A stretch of 64,000 nt of DNA from positions 118,464 through 182,463 of the forward strand of contig NZ_VISR01000024.1 in assembly GCF_007827595.1 (NCBI RefSeq). Reading direction: 5' to 3'. Under the pieces are notes generated by a model. It did no database searches. It worked only from the letters and a program-made list of their open reading frames with translations, and was not told where the DNA came from. This document shows, piece by piece, positions 16,553 through 26,761 of the stretch (the first letter of the stretch is position 1; each line of letters begins with the position of its first letter). The position numbers and the translations under genes were made by a program. The stretch is from Streptomyces sp. BK340. GTDB lineage: Bacteria > Actinomycetota > Actinomycetes > Streptomycetales > Streptomycetaceae.

Positions 16553-17374
16553 CTAGAAGAAGCGCGGATCGTCGAAGACTCCGGACGCGACGAGATAGAC
16601 GTAGAAGTCGGCGAGCGCCACGCTCAGCAGCGACGCCCAGGCGAGCTGCATGTGCCGGGCGTTGAGCCTTCCGACGAACTGCCACGCCTTGTAGCGCACG
16701 GGATGCTTCGAGAAGTGCTTGAGCTTGCCGCCGACGATGTGCCGGCAGGAGTGGCAGGAGATCGTGTACGCCCAGATCAGCACGATGTTGACCAGGAAGA
16801 CCAGGGTGCCGAGGCCCATGTGGCCCCAGCGGTAGTGCTCGTCGCGGAAGGACAGCACGGTGTCGTAGGTCAGCACGCCGGCGACCAGCAGGGCGGCGAA
16901 GAAGAAGTACCGGTGGACGTTCTGCAGGATGAGCGGGAAGCGGCTCTCCCCGGTGTACGAGCGGTGCGGCTCGGCCACCGCGCAGGCGGGCGGGGACGCC
17001 CAGAAGCTGCGGTAGTAGGCCTTGCGGTAGTAGTAGCAGGTCAGCCGGAAGCCGAGCGGGAAGATCAGGATGATGACGGCGGGGGAGATGGCCCACCAGC
17101 TCCCGAAGAGGTCGGCGTTCGGCCCCGCGTGCATGGTCGCGCAGTTCTGCGCCAGGCACGGCGAGTAGAACGGGGAGACGTACGGCGCCGCGTAGTAGTG
17201 CGCGTTCGCGAAGGCCCGCCAGGTCGAGTAGACGACGAAGGCGAACAGACCGGCCGCGGTGACGGCGGGCGCCAGCCACCAGCGGTCGGTCCGCAGATGC
17301 GGTGCGTCGATCGCGGCGCGCGTACGCGAACGTACGCCGCCGCTGTTCTGTTGGGGTTCCGTACCAGTCGCCAA
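16553..17374 (-). CDS. sdhC: Succinate dehydrogenase cytochrome b membrane subunit
   Basis: 273 residues from TTG 17374, chosen because GGAG lies 9 nt upstream (first residues TGTEPQQNSGG). Five hydrophobic segments can be seen. Histidines in NVHRYFFF, EHYRWGHMG and SCHSCRHIVGGK are candidate haem ligands, as in single-subunit (type B-like) cytochrome b anchors. Two CxxC-like pairs (SPCLAQNC in an external loop and SCHSCRH) are notable. It anchors SdhAB and reduces menaquinone. Start of the sdhCAB operon behind a small conserved gene. Confidence 0.9.
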   Translation of the reverse strand: MATGTEPQQNSGGVRSRTRAAIDAPHLRTDRWWLAPAVTAAGLFAFVVYSTWRAFANAHYYAAPYVSPFYSPCLAQNCATMHAGPNADLFGSWWAISPAVIILIFPLGFRLTCYYYRKAYYRSFWASPPACAVAEPHRSYTGESRFPLILQNVHRYFFFAALLVAGVLTYDTVLSFRDEHYRWGHMGLGTLVFLVNIVLIWAYTISCHSCRHIVGGKLKHFSKHPVRYKAWQFVGRLNARHMQLAWASLLSVALADFYVYLVASGVFDDPRFF

Positions 17375-17396
17375 GGGGGACTCCGGTCGGTTCGGT

Positions 17397-17687
17397 TCAG
17401 GGAGCGTGCCGGTCGCTGGCGCCCAGGCCTTCGTCGTCAGAGTCCGTCCACAGGCTGATGTCGTACGGCGTGTCGGAGATGGTGACGAGGTCGGGCCGGC
17501 TCGGGGCGCCCGGGCTGCGGGCTGCGTCCCGCAGCAGCGCCAGGCTCTCGCGCAGATGGTCGGCGTCCATCCGGACCCGGCGCATCTCCAGGCCACCGGT
17601 GCCCAGCTGCTTCTCCAGCCGCCCGAGCGACCGGTACAGATCGTCGAGACTGCGCTGGACGGTTGTCAGTTCGTCGTGCACGGACAT
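17397..17687 (-). CDS. Small conserved protein upstream of sdhCAB
   Basis: 96 residues. The N-terminal 60 residues form an amphipathic, probably coiled-coil helix (LTTVQRSLDDLYRSLGRLEKQL...DADHLRESLALLRDAA). The acidic tail ends in TPYDISLWTDSDDEGLGASD. No known domain. Only 22 bp separate it from sdhC on the same strand, so it is probably the first gene of the sdh operon. I recall a similar small gene at this place in other streptomycetes. Function unknown. Confidence 0.75.
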   Translation of the reverse strand: MSVHDELTTVQRSLDDLYRSLGRLEKQLGTGGLEMRRVRMDADHLRESLALLRDAARSPGAPSRPDLVTISDTPYDISLWTDSDDEGLGASDRHAP

Positions 17688-17974
17688 GACTTGCCCTCAC
17701 TTCCACGGGTCCTGCGGGCCCTGGGCGGCAACGTTCATGCGCCTTGGAGTGTTGCGCGTCACACCTGTCGCTGTGAAGACATGTGCATCGATTGGCGGAG
17801 TCGCGTGGGTGCATCTCCGGGTGTGTTGCGCCGCACGGGTGGCTTACTTTCCGTCGTCGCCGTGTCGCTCGCTGTTGCCGGATCCTTTCCTCTTCACTGG
17901 GCGCATAGATCTGATCAGCTCCATATACGGCCAAAAGTGATCATAACGCCCGCGGCTCCCCGGAGGTAGCAGAG

Positions 17975-20314
17975 ATGTCCCACGACGGCGTCGGCGCTGG
18001 GCAGCGCCCCGAAGGGGCGCGGGGCGCCATCGACATGCGGCTCCGCCGCGGGGCACGGCCGGCCACGACGGAGCCGCAGACGGCCGACAGCGCATCGGGG
18101 CCCCGCGACGCGGTCGCACACCGGCACAGCCAGCGGAGCGTCCTGCGCTCGGCCGCGTTCCTCACCGCGGGGGCCCTCACGGCGTCCCTGCTCGCCGGCT
18201 GCGGCTCCGACGAGGAGCCGAGCCGGCCCCTGGCCGGGCAGGACATCGATCTCGTCGCCCGCGACCAGGTGGCCGAGGGCGGCATCCTGAAGTGGGCCGT
18301 GGACGCCGTACCGGAGACCCTGAACACGTTCCAGGCGGACGCCGACGCGGGCACCAACCGGGTCGCCCAGGCCGTGCTGCCGTCGATGTTCCGCCTCGAC
18401 GCCACCGGGCGTCCGGTGGCCAACCCCGCCTACCTGGAGTCCGCCAAGGTCATCGAGACCGAGCCGCGCCAGGTCGTGCTGTACAAGCTGAACCAGCAGG
18501 CCGTCTGGAGCGACGGCCGGGAGATCGGCGCCGCCGACTTCGTCGCCCAGTGGCGCGCCCTGTCCGGAAAGGACAGCGCCTACTGGACCGCCCGCAACGC
18601 CGGCTACGACCGCATCGAGAAGATCGAGCGCGGCGCGAACGACCTCCAGGTCCGGGTCACCTTCTCCCGGCCCTACGCCGACTGGAAGTCGCTGTTCTCC
18701 CCGCTGTACCCGAAGGACGTCATGGGCACCCCGGACGCCTTCAACGACGGCGCCCGCCGCAAGCTGAACGTCACCGCGGGCCCCTTCAGGGTCGAGAAGG
18801 TCGACACCGCCGCCAAGGACATCGTCCTCACCCGCAACCCGCGCTGGTGGGGCAAGCCCGCCAAGCTGAACGAGATCGTGCTGCACGCCGTGGACCGCGA
18901 CAAGCGGGCGGCGGCGCTCGCCGACGGAACCGTGGACCTCGCCGACATCGACCCGGCCGAGGCCGAGCGGATCAACCTCGCCTCACGCCAGGGCGGCACC
19001 GGCACCCCGCTGCAGGGCGCCGGCAAGACCTCCGCCAAGAAGCTGCGCTCCTGGGCCCTCGCGCACGGTTTCGACTCCGACGAGGTCAAGGCCGGCAAGG
19101 AGAAGCTGAGCCGGGCCATCACCCGGTACCTGGAGCAGCAGGAGAAGCTGCACGCCTTCGACGTCCGCAAGTCGCTGGAGCCCGCCTACACCCAGCTCGC
19201 CCTCAACGGTGCCGAGGGCCCCCTCGCCGACGAGCGGGTCCGCCGGGCCGTCGCCCACGCGATCGACCGCGAGGAACTGGCCAAGCTCGTGCTGACCCCG
19301 CTCGGGCTGCCGGCCGTCCCGGTCGGCAGTCACCTCGCCCTGTCCGGTCAGGCCGACTACGTCGACAACAGCGGCGCCCTGGGCGGCGTGGACACCAAGG
19401 AGGCCGCGGCACTGCTCGCGGACGCCGGCTGGGTGCTCGGCGGACCGGTCAAGGAGGAGAAGAAGACCGAGAAGGCGGCCGGTGCCGAGAGCACGAAGAA
19501 GAAGCAGAAGGAGGAGGACGAGTCCGACGGCGGCGACGACGGCCAGTACATCGTCGGCGAGGACGACAAGGGCACGGACGGCAAGGGCAAGCACCACGAG
19601 TCGGCCGAGGAGAAGGGGGACAGGGGCGACGAGGGCGGCAAGCACCTCTCGCAGGACGGCAAGAAGTACAACGGCGGGCAGGGCGGCGCGCCCGGCGCCT
19701 ACGCCCCGAAGGGCACCGCGGCCCCGGCCGGTGCCATGACCGGTCCGCTGGCCAAGGACGGCAAGGCGCTCGCCCTGCGCTTCGTGCTCCCCTCGGGGCC
19801 CGGCTCCGAGACCCTGAACTCCGTCGCCGAGCGGATCGCGGCGATGCTCGACAGGGTGGGCATCCGCACCACGATCATCAAGGTCTCCGACGAGAGCTAC
19901 TTCAAGGACCACGTCGCCGCGGGCGACTACGACCTCGCCCTGTACTCCTGGCCGTCCTCGGCCTTCCCCGCCACCGACGCCCGGCCGATCTACGCCAAGC
20001 CTGTTCCGGCCGCCGACGGCTCGGTGAACGTCGAGCAGAACTTCACCCGGGTCGGCACCGACCAGGTCGACCAGCTCTTCGACCAGGCCGCCTCGGCGCT
20101 GGACGAGGACGAGGCGCGGGCCCTGATCCGCAAGGCTGACTCCCGGATCTGGGCGACGGCCGGTTCCATCCCTCTCTACCAGCGCCCGCAGCTGGTCGGA
20201 GCCCGGAAGGACCTGGTCAACGCGGGTGCCTTCGGCTTCCAGACACCCGTCTACGAGGACATGGGATTCCTGAAGAAGGGCGCCAAGGTCTCGCCGAGTC
20301 CGTCCGGCAGCTGA
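17975..20314 (+). CDS. Oligopeptide ABC transporter substrate-binding lipoprotein (family 5) with repeat-derived N-terminus
   Basis: 779 residues from ATG 17975; GGAGG at 17962-17966 gives ideal spacing. A lipobox LLAGC puts the lipidated cysteine at residue 76, preceded by 50 extra residues. Residues about 11-35 are encoded by dispersed repeat D. The mature part is SBP_bac_5: GGILKWAVDAVPETLNTF, VWSDGREIGAADFVAQWRAL, VTFSRPYADWKSLFSPLYP, and RVRRAVAHAIDREELAK. Residues about 490-600 are an inserted, highly charged Lys/Glu/Asp/Gly stretch (KEEKKTEKAAG..., EEKGDRGDEGGKH) absent from ordinary family members, after which the C-terminal lobe resumes. Stand-alone, upstream of typA and the bldK genes; which permease it serves is unknown. 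Confidence 0.9.
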   Translation: MSHDGVGAGQRPEGARGAIDMRLRRGARPATTEPQTADSASGPRDAVAHRHSQRSVLRSAAFLTAGALTASLLAGCGSDEEPSRPLAGQDIDLVARDQVAEGGILKWAVDAVPETLNTFQADADAGTNRVAQAVLPSMFRLDATGRPVANPAYLESAKVIETEPRQVVLYKLNQQAVWSDGREIGAADFVAQWRALSGKDSAYWTARNAGYDRIEKIERGANDLQVRVTFSRPYADWKSLFSPLYPKDVMGTPDAFNDGARRKLNVTAGPFRVEKVDTAAKDIVLTRNPRWWGKPAKLNEIVLHAVDRDKRAAALADGTVDLADIDPAEAERINLASRQGGTGTPLQGAGKTSAKKLRSWALAHGFDSDEVKAGKEKLSRAITRYLEQQEKLHAFDVRKSLEPAYTQLALNGAEGPLADERVRRAVAHAIDREELAKLVLTPLGLPAVPVGSHLALSGQADYVDNSGALGGVDTKEAAALLADAGWVLGGPVKEEKKTEKAAGAESTKKKQKEEDESDGGDDGQYIVGEDDKGTDGKGKHHESAEEKGDRGDEGGKHLSQDGKKYNGGQGGAPGAYAPKGTAAPAGAMTGPLAKDGKALALRFVLPSGPGSETLNSVAERIAAMLDRVGIRTTIIKVSDESYFKDHVAAGDYDLALYSWPSSAFPATDARPIYAKPVPAADGSVNVEQNFTRVGTDQVDQLFDQAASALDEDEARALIRKADSRIWATAGSIPLYQRPQLVGARKDLVNAGAFGFQTPVYEDMGFLKKGAKVSPSPSGS
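18006..18079. repeat. Dispersed repeat D, copy 2 (inside the coding sequence)
   Basis: GCCCCGAAGGGGCGCGGGGC, then ATCGACATGCGGCTCCGCCGCGGGGC and CCACGACGGAGCCGCAG. This lines up along its whole length with 55610-55695 (ATCGATCTGCGGCGCCGCCGCGTGGGC, CCACAACGGACCCGCAG) and in part with 7184-7240. Here it lies within the first 35 codons of the substrate-binding protein gene. Confidence 0.6.
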
Positions 20315-20320
20315 GACCGC

Positions 20321-20356
20321 CGTGGCCCTGGGGAGGCCGACCCCCTCAGGGCCACG
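20321..20356 (+). terminator. Hairpin between the substrate-binding protein gene and typA
   Basis: CGTGGCCCTG and CAGGGCCACG form a perfect 10-bp stem around a 16-nt loop, 6 nt after the stop codon. Confidence 0.7.
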
Positions 20357-20454
20357 TAGCATGGGGTGAGGCCGTGGCATGTCAAGCCCGGCAGGGCCCG
20401 CGTCACACGGACGTACGAGAGGGCCTTCCTCACATCCCGGGAGTACGTCGCAAT

Positions 20455-22362
<1,908 letters not shown>

Positions 22363-22384
22363 CGCCTCCTGAGACCCCGTGAGA

Positions 22385-22413
22385 CCCGGTCCTCCTCCGA
22401 CAGGAGGGCCGGG
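22385..22413 (+). terminator. typA terminator
   Basis: CCCGGTCCTCCT-CCGAC-AGGAGGGCCGGG, a 12-bp stem with one mismatched position, followed by CTTTCGG. Begins 22 nt after the typA stop. Confidence 0.85.
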
Positions 22414-22439
22414 CTTTCGGCGTGCTCACGGGCCCTGGA

Positions 22440-22723
22440 GAGGGTGAGTGTTCGGATACCGGAGCACCGCGCTTCACGTTTCGGACATGTAAAACAAAAA
22501 AATACGGCGAAGTGTCCGATTCGCCGGTCTGTCGCCGTTGGTGTCAAGCGCGTACAGGTGTCGATCTTTGCAATTTTTGCTCAAAATATTGACGGTAGGG
22601 AGATCCCTATGTCGTCCGCCCTTGACGCGCGTTGAACACATTGGCGAAAGTTCCCCCAAACCGCAGAACTCTCCGGTATCTGCGCTGCGCTCAACTCTCC
22701 AACCCCCCGGGGGAAGAACACAC
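22440..22723 (+). promoter_or_regulatory. AT-rich leader region of the bldK operon
   Basis: The gap between typA and bldKA. Compared with its surroundings, 22475-22615 is strikingly AT-rich (AAAACAAAAAAATACGG, TTTGCAATTTTTGCTCAAAA). It includes a short hyphenated palindrome TAGGG-AGAT-CCCTA at 22596-22609. This is the obvious place for promoters and regulator sites (bldK genes are under developmental control in S. coelicolor), but I could not assign a confident -35/-10 pair. A GGGGGAAGAAC ribosome-binding site ends the region. Confidence 0.5.
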
Positions 22724-23770
22724 ATGACCAGTCCCGCCAAGGCTGAAGGCTCCGGGCCGTCGGTTGCCTTGGAGCCCGAACTCGAGTCGAAGCCCACTCC
22801 TGCCAAGGAGGAGAAGACGCTCGAGGGTCGCTCCCCCGGCCAGTTGATGTGGCAGCGCTTCAAGCGTGACCGTACCGGTGTCATCTGCGCCGCGATAGTG
22901 ATTTTCTACTTCGTCGTCGCACTGGCCGCGCCGCTGCTGACCAAGCTCAGCGGGACGGACCCGTACACGCTGTACGGGCAGGACCCCACCTACCAGGACA
23001 CCCCCGTCCTCGACGACTTCGGTCTGCCGCTCGGCTACTTCGGTGGCCTGTCCGGAACGCACTGGTTCGGCGTCGAGCCGCAGGTCGGCCGCGACATCTT
23101 CGCGATGCTGGTGTACGGCATGCGCACCTCGCTGTTCATGGCGCTCGGCGTGACCGTCCTGATGATGGTCACGGGCATCATCCTCGGACTGATCGGCGGC
23201 TACTTCGGTGGCAGGACCGACTACTGGATCGGCCGGGTCACCGACTTCTTCCTCGCCTTCCCGCAGCAGCTCTTCTTCATCGCCTTCATGCCCGTGGTGA
23301 CCGCGTTCTTCGTGGACCCGCGGGAGGAGACGCCGACCTACTTCCGGGCGATCGCGATGCTGATCGTGCTGTGGGTGCTCGGCTGGATGGGTATGGCCCG
23401 ACTGGTCCGCTCGACCGTGCTGTCCCTGCGTGAGCGTGAGTTCGTGGAGGCCGCCAAGGTCTCCGGTGCCTCGCCCTGGCGGATCGTCCGCAAGGAGATC
23501 CTGCCGAACGTGGTGACGCCGATCCTGGTGCAGTTCACGTACAACCTGCCCAGCACCATCCTCACCATTGCCTTCCTCTCCTTCGCGGGCGTCGGCTTCG
23601 TCGAGCCGACCCCGGACTGGGGACGGCTCTTCGCCAACGGCGCCAAGTACGCCGAGCAGGACCCGTCGTTCATCTTCTTCCCGGGTGTGGCACTGGTGAT
23701 CTTCGTCCTGGCCTTCAATCTCCTCGGAGACTCGGTGCGGGACGCGTTCGACCCCAAGTCCGGGCGGTAG
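22724..23770 (+). CDS. bldKA: Oligopeptide ABC transporter permease, BldKA type (DppC-like)
   Basis: 348 residues from ATG 22724. A 45-residue hydrophilic N-terminus rich in Glu/Lys/Pro precedes the first membrane helix (GVICAAIVIFYFVVALAAPLLT). Further helices and the permease EAA loop (EFVEAAKVSGASPWRIVRKEILPNVVTP) are clear, ending in GDSVRDAFDPKSGR as in DppC/OppC. It forms the membrane channel with BldKC. In S. coelicolor the BldK importer takes up an extracellular signal peptide needed for aerial hyphae. Assignment as bldKA rests on gene order (permease, lipoprotein, permease, two ATPases) next to typA, from memory of S. coelicolor SCO5112-5116. Confidence 0.85.
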   Translation: MTSPAKAEGSGPSVALEPELESKPTPAKEEKTLEGRSPGQLMWQRFKRDRTGVICAAIVIFYFVVALAAPLLTKLSGTDPYTLYGQDPTYQDTPVLDDFGLPLGYFGGLSGTHWFGVEPQVGRDIFAMLVYGMRTSLFMALGVTVLMMVTGIILGLIGGYFGGRTDYWIGRVTDFFLAFPQQLFFIAFMPVVTAFFVDPREETPTYFRAIAMLIVLWVLGWMGMARLVRSTVLSLREREFVEAAKVSGASPWRIVRKEILPNVVTPILVQFTYNLPSTILTIAFLSFAGVGFVEPTPDWGRLFANGAKYAEQDPSFIFFPGVALVIFVLAFNLLGDSVRDAFDPKSGR

Positions 23771-23872
23771 ATCGTCCGCTGGAGGGGGGATGACTGCCAC
23801 CCCCGAGTCGGCCTACCAGCCGCGTCAGGCAGTACTCATGGATAACAACCGACAGGTAGGTGCATTCGCCTC

Positions 23873-25669
23873 ATGAAGTCGTTCAGCTCGCGCAGAGCGC
23901 AGGCCATCGTCGTCGCCATCGCGGCCGGCTCCCTCGCGCTCACCGGGTGCTCCGAGAACAAGGGCACCAACACCGGCGCGAACTCCAAGAAGGACCAGAA
24001 GGAAGCTTCGGTCCAGTCGAAGGCGGTCAAGTACCTCGACGCTGCCGGCTCCACCGGTCCGGCCGCGGAGATCGCCGGTGCCCAGAGCGGCGGCACGATC
24101 ACGGTCTACCAGGAGGCGGGCCTCTCGCACCTGGACCCGGGCCAGACCTACGTCTCCGACGCCGGCCAGGTCGCCAACCTGCTCTTCCGTCGCCTGACCC
24201 AGTTCCAGGAGGACGACAAGGGCAACATCTCGGTCGCGGGTGACCTCGCGACCGACGCCGGCAAGATGTCGGACGGCGGCAAGACCTGGACGTTCACCCT
24301 GAAGGACGGCATCAAGGACGCCAAGGGCAACGTCATCACGTCCGCCGATGTCCGCCACACGGTGGAGCGTCTGTACGCGAAGTTCATCTTCGACGGCCCG
24401 ACCTACCTGCAGACCTGGCTGAGCGGCGCCGACTACCGCAAGGCGCTGCCGGACGGCGGCTTCGGCAAGAAGCACCTGCCGAAGTCGGTCCTGGACACGC
24501 CGGACGACAAGACGGTCGTCTTCCACTTCGACCAGCCGCGTCCGGACCTGCCGCAGACGCTGGCCATGGCCGGCTACGCCATCGTCCCGACGAAGGACGA
24601 CACCAAGGAGAAGTACGACAAGACCCCGGTCGCCACCGGCCCGTACAAGATCCAGTCGTACAAGAACGGCAAGTCCCTGGTGCTCGTCAAGAACACCAAC
24701 TGGGACCCGAAGTCCGACTCCGTGCGCCACCAGTACGTGGACGGCTTCAACTTCCAGTTCGGCGTCACCGAGTCGACCCAGACCAAGCGTCTGATCGCCG
24801 ACCAGGGCGACGACAAGAACGCCATCCAGCTCACCGGCGGCGTCGAGGCCACGCAGATCCAGGACGTCATCAAGAACCCGGCCGTCAACAAGCGCACGGT
24901 CAAGGGCTACCAGCCCTACGTGATGCAGCTGACGTTCAACCTGGACCGCGTGAAGAACCTCAAGGTCCGTCAGGCCATCGCCTACGCGGTGAACTCCAAG
25001 TCGCTCATCGCCGGTGAGGGCGGTGTCTACGGCGGCGACGTGGCCCCGAACTACTTCGCGCCGACCCTGCCGGGCTACGAGGCCAAGTACGACCCGTACG
25101 GCCGTCTGGCGACGCCGCAGGGCAACATCGCCAAGGCCAAGGAGCTCCTCAAGGGCGTCCCGGCGGCCGAGAAGAAGGTCGTCTTCGCCTACGGCAACAG
25201 CGAGAACGGCCAGAAGCGCAAGGTCGCCATCGAGGACGCGCTGACCAAGGTCGGCTTCGACGTCGTCTCCAAGGAGGTCGACGCCGCGAGCTACTACGAG
25301 CAGATCGGCAAGCTGGACAACCCGTACGACATGTACATCACGGGCTGGGGCCAGGACTACCCGACCCCGTCCACGGTGGTCACGCCGGTCTACGACGGTT
25401 CCCAGGTCGCCGACGGTGCGCCGAACTACTCGCACGTCAAGGACGCCAAGGTCGACGCCCTGATCAAGAAGGCTCTGACCGAGCAGCCGGCCGAGGCCGC
25501 GAAGACCTGGAAGGAAGCCCAGCACTACCTGCTGGAGAAGGTCCTGCCGGCCGCTCCGCTGTGGTACACCAAGCAGTTCCAGCTCTCCGGGTCCAACGTG
25601 GGCGGCGCCCGCTACGGGTCGGTGTCGAGCCTCATCGACATCAACCACCTGTTCCTGAAGAAGTCGTAA
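23873..25669 (+). CDS. bldKB: Oligopeptide-binding lipoprotein, BldKB type
   Basis: 598 residues. Signal peptide with lipobox LALTGC places the lipidated cysteine at residue 26. SBP_bac_5 motifs: GGTITVYQEAGLSHLDPGQTY, LATDAGKMSDGGKTWTFTLKDGIK, VTSADVRHTVERLYAK-like segment, TGPYKIQSYKNGKSLVLVKNTNW, and NLKVRQAIAYAVNSKSLIAGEGG. It is unusually lysine-rich for this genome. It binds the peptide outside the membrane and delivers it to BldKA/BldKC. A strong hairpin directly after the stop could let this gene be expressed at higher levels than the downstream transporter genes. Confidence 0.88.
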   Translation: MKSFSSRRAQAIVVAIAAGSLALTGCSENKGTNTGANSKKDQKEASVQSKAVKYLDAAGSTGPAAEIAGAQSGGTITVYQEAGLSHLDPGQTYVSDAGQVANLLFRRLTQFQEDDKGNISVAGDLATDAGKMSDGGKTWTFTLKDGIKDAKGNVITSADVRHTVERLYAKFIFDGPTYLQTWLSGADYRKALPDGGFGKKHLPKSVLDTPDDKTVVFHFDQPRPDLPQTLAMAGYAIVPTKDDTKEKYDKTPVATGPYKIQSYKNGKSLVLVKNTNWDPKSDSVRHQYVDGFNFQFGVTESTQTKRLIADQGDDKNAIQLTGGVEATQIQDVIKNPAVNKRTVKGYQPYVMQLTFNLDRVKNLKVRQAIAYAVNSKSLIAGEGGVYGGDVAPNYFAPTLPGYEAKYDPYGRLATPQGNIAKAKELLKGVPAAEKKVVFAYGNSENGQKRKVAIEDALTKVGFDVVSKEVDAASYYEQIGKLDNPYDMYITGWGQDYPTPSTVVTPVYDGSQVADGAPNYSHVKDAKVDALIKKALTEQPAEAAKTWKEAQHYLLEKVLPAAPLWYTKQFQLSGSNVGGARYGSVSSLIDINHLFLKKS

Positions 25670-25685
25670 CTCTCTACGGCTGATC

Positions 25686-25719
25686 GCGGGGACGCGCACC
25701 AGGCGGAGCGCGTCCCCGC
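25686..25719 (+). terminator. Hairpin after the bldKB lipoprotein gene
   Basis: GCGGGGACGCGC and GCGCGTCCCCGC form a perfect 12-bp stem with a 10-nt loop, 16 nt after the stop. Within an operon such hairpins usually stabilise the binding-protein mRNA or act as partial terminators. Confidence 0.7.
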
Positions 25720-25768
25720 ACCTCCGTGAAACCTCCCACTCGTCTCCGCAGAGAGCAGCCCTCCCGCC

Positions 25769-26746
25769 ATGCTTCAGTTCATCATCCGGCGCACGGTCGG
25801 TGCCCTGGTCACCCTGTTCCTCATTTCCGCCGCGACGTTCTTCCTGTTCGTCGCCGCACCTTCCGATTACGCCTCCCTGGCCTGTGGCAAGGACTGCTCT
25901 CCTCAGAGACTGGAGGACATCCGCCAGGCCCTCGGTCTCAACCTGCCCATCGTCCAGCAGTTCTGGGACTTCATGACCGGCATCGTGATGGGCCGTGACT
26001 TCCCGACCGGACACTGCAGCGCCCCGTGCCTCGGGCAGTCGTTCTACTCGGGCGACATGGTCTGGGGCACGATCATGGACCGCTTCCCGACGACGCTGAC
26101 CCTCACCCTCGGTGGTGCGGTCGTCTTCCTCGTGGTCGGCGTGGGCGCCGGTATGATCGCCGCCTTCCGGCGAGGCTCGATGGTGGACAAGATCGCCACG
26201 GGCGCGTCGATGGTGCTCAGCTCGTTCCAGATCTACTTCCTGGGTCCGATCGTCCTGATCATCTTCGTCTACAGCACGGGCTGGATGGAGAACCCCCAGT
26301 ACGTGCCGATCACCCAGGACCCGTGGGGCTGGTTCACCGGCATGCTGCTGCCCGTCCTGGTGATGGCCACGATCTTCACCGCGCAGTACACCCGTATGGC
26401 ACGTTCCTCGATGATCGAGCAGCTCGCCGAGGAGCACGTCCGCACCGCCCGCGCCAAGGGCATGTCGCGCAAGTACGTCTTCTTCCGTTACGCCTGGCGC
26501 GGCTCGATGATCCCGATCGTCACCGTGCTCGGTATCGACCTCAGCAGCATGCTCGGCGGTGCCGTCGTCACCGAGATCACCTTCTCCCTCCAGGGAATCG
26601 GTCGGCTCGCCGTGGACGGCGCGGTCCACAAGGACCTCCCGCTGACCATGGGCGTCATGTTGTTCGGTGCCTTCTTCATCCTGCTCTTCAACATCCTCAC
26701 CGACATCGCGTACGCCTGGATCGACCCGCGCGTCCGGCTCTCCTAG
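25769..26746 (+). CDS. bldKC: Oligopeptide ABC transporter permease, BldKC type (DppB-like)
   Basis: 325 residues. Starts MLQFIIRRTVGALVTLFLISAATFFLF, the typical DppB/OppB first helix. A periplasmic-side insert has Cys pairs (LACGKDCSPQRL, GHCSAPCLGQ). The permease EAA loop EEHVRTARAKGMSRKYVFFRYAWRGSMIP and the final WIDPRVRLS are clear. It pairs with BldKA to form the membrane pore. Follows the bldKB hairpin and lies 15 bp before bldKD. Confidence 0.87.
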   Translation: MLQFIIRRTVGALVTLFLISAATFFLFVAAPSDYASLACGKDCSPQRLEDIRQALGLNLPIVQQFWDFMTGIVMGRDFPTGHCSAPCLGQSFYSGDMVWGTIMDRFPTTLTLTLGGAVVFLVVGVGAGMIAAFRRGSMVDKIATGASMVLSSFQIYFLGPIVLIIFVYSTGWMENPQYVPITQDPWGWFTGMLLPVLVMATIFTAQYTRMARSSMIEQLAEEHVRTARAKGMSRKYVFFRYAWRGSMIPIVTVLGIDLSSMLGGAVVTEITFSLQGIGRLAVDGAVHKDLPLTMGVMLFGAFFILLFNILTDIAYAWIDPRVRLS

Positions 26747-26761
26747 GAAGAACGAACCACC

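Noticed and set aside
26743..26746. CTAG at ordinary gene ends (also 27820, 42259, 48477, 63238)
   Set aside because: These arise from a C before a TAG stop codon and have no palindromic element next to them, so CTAG alone is not diagnostic.
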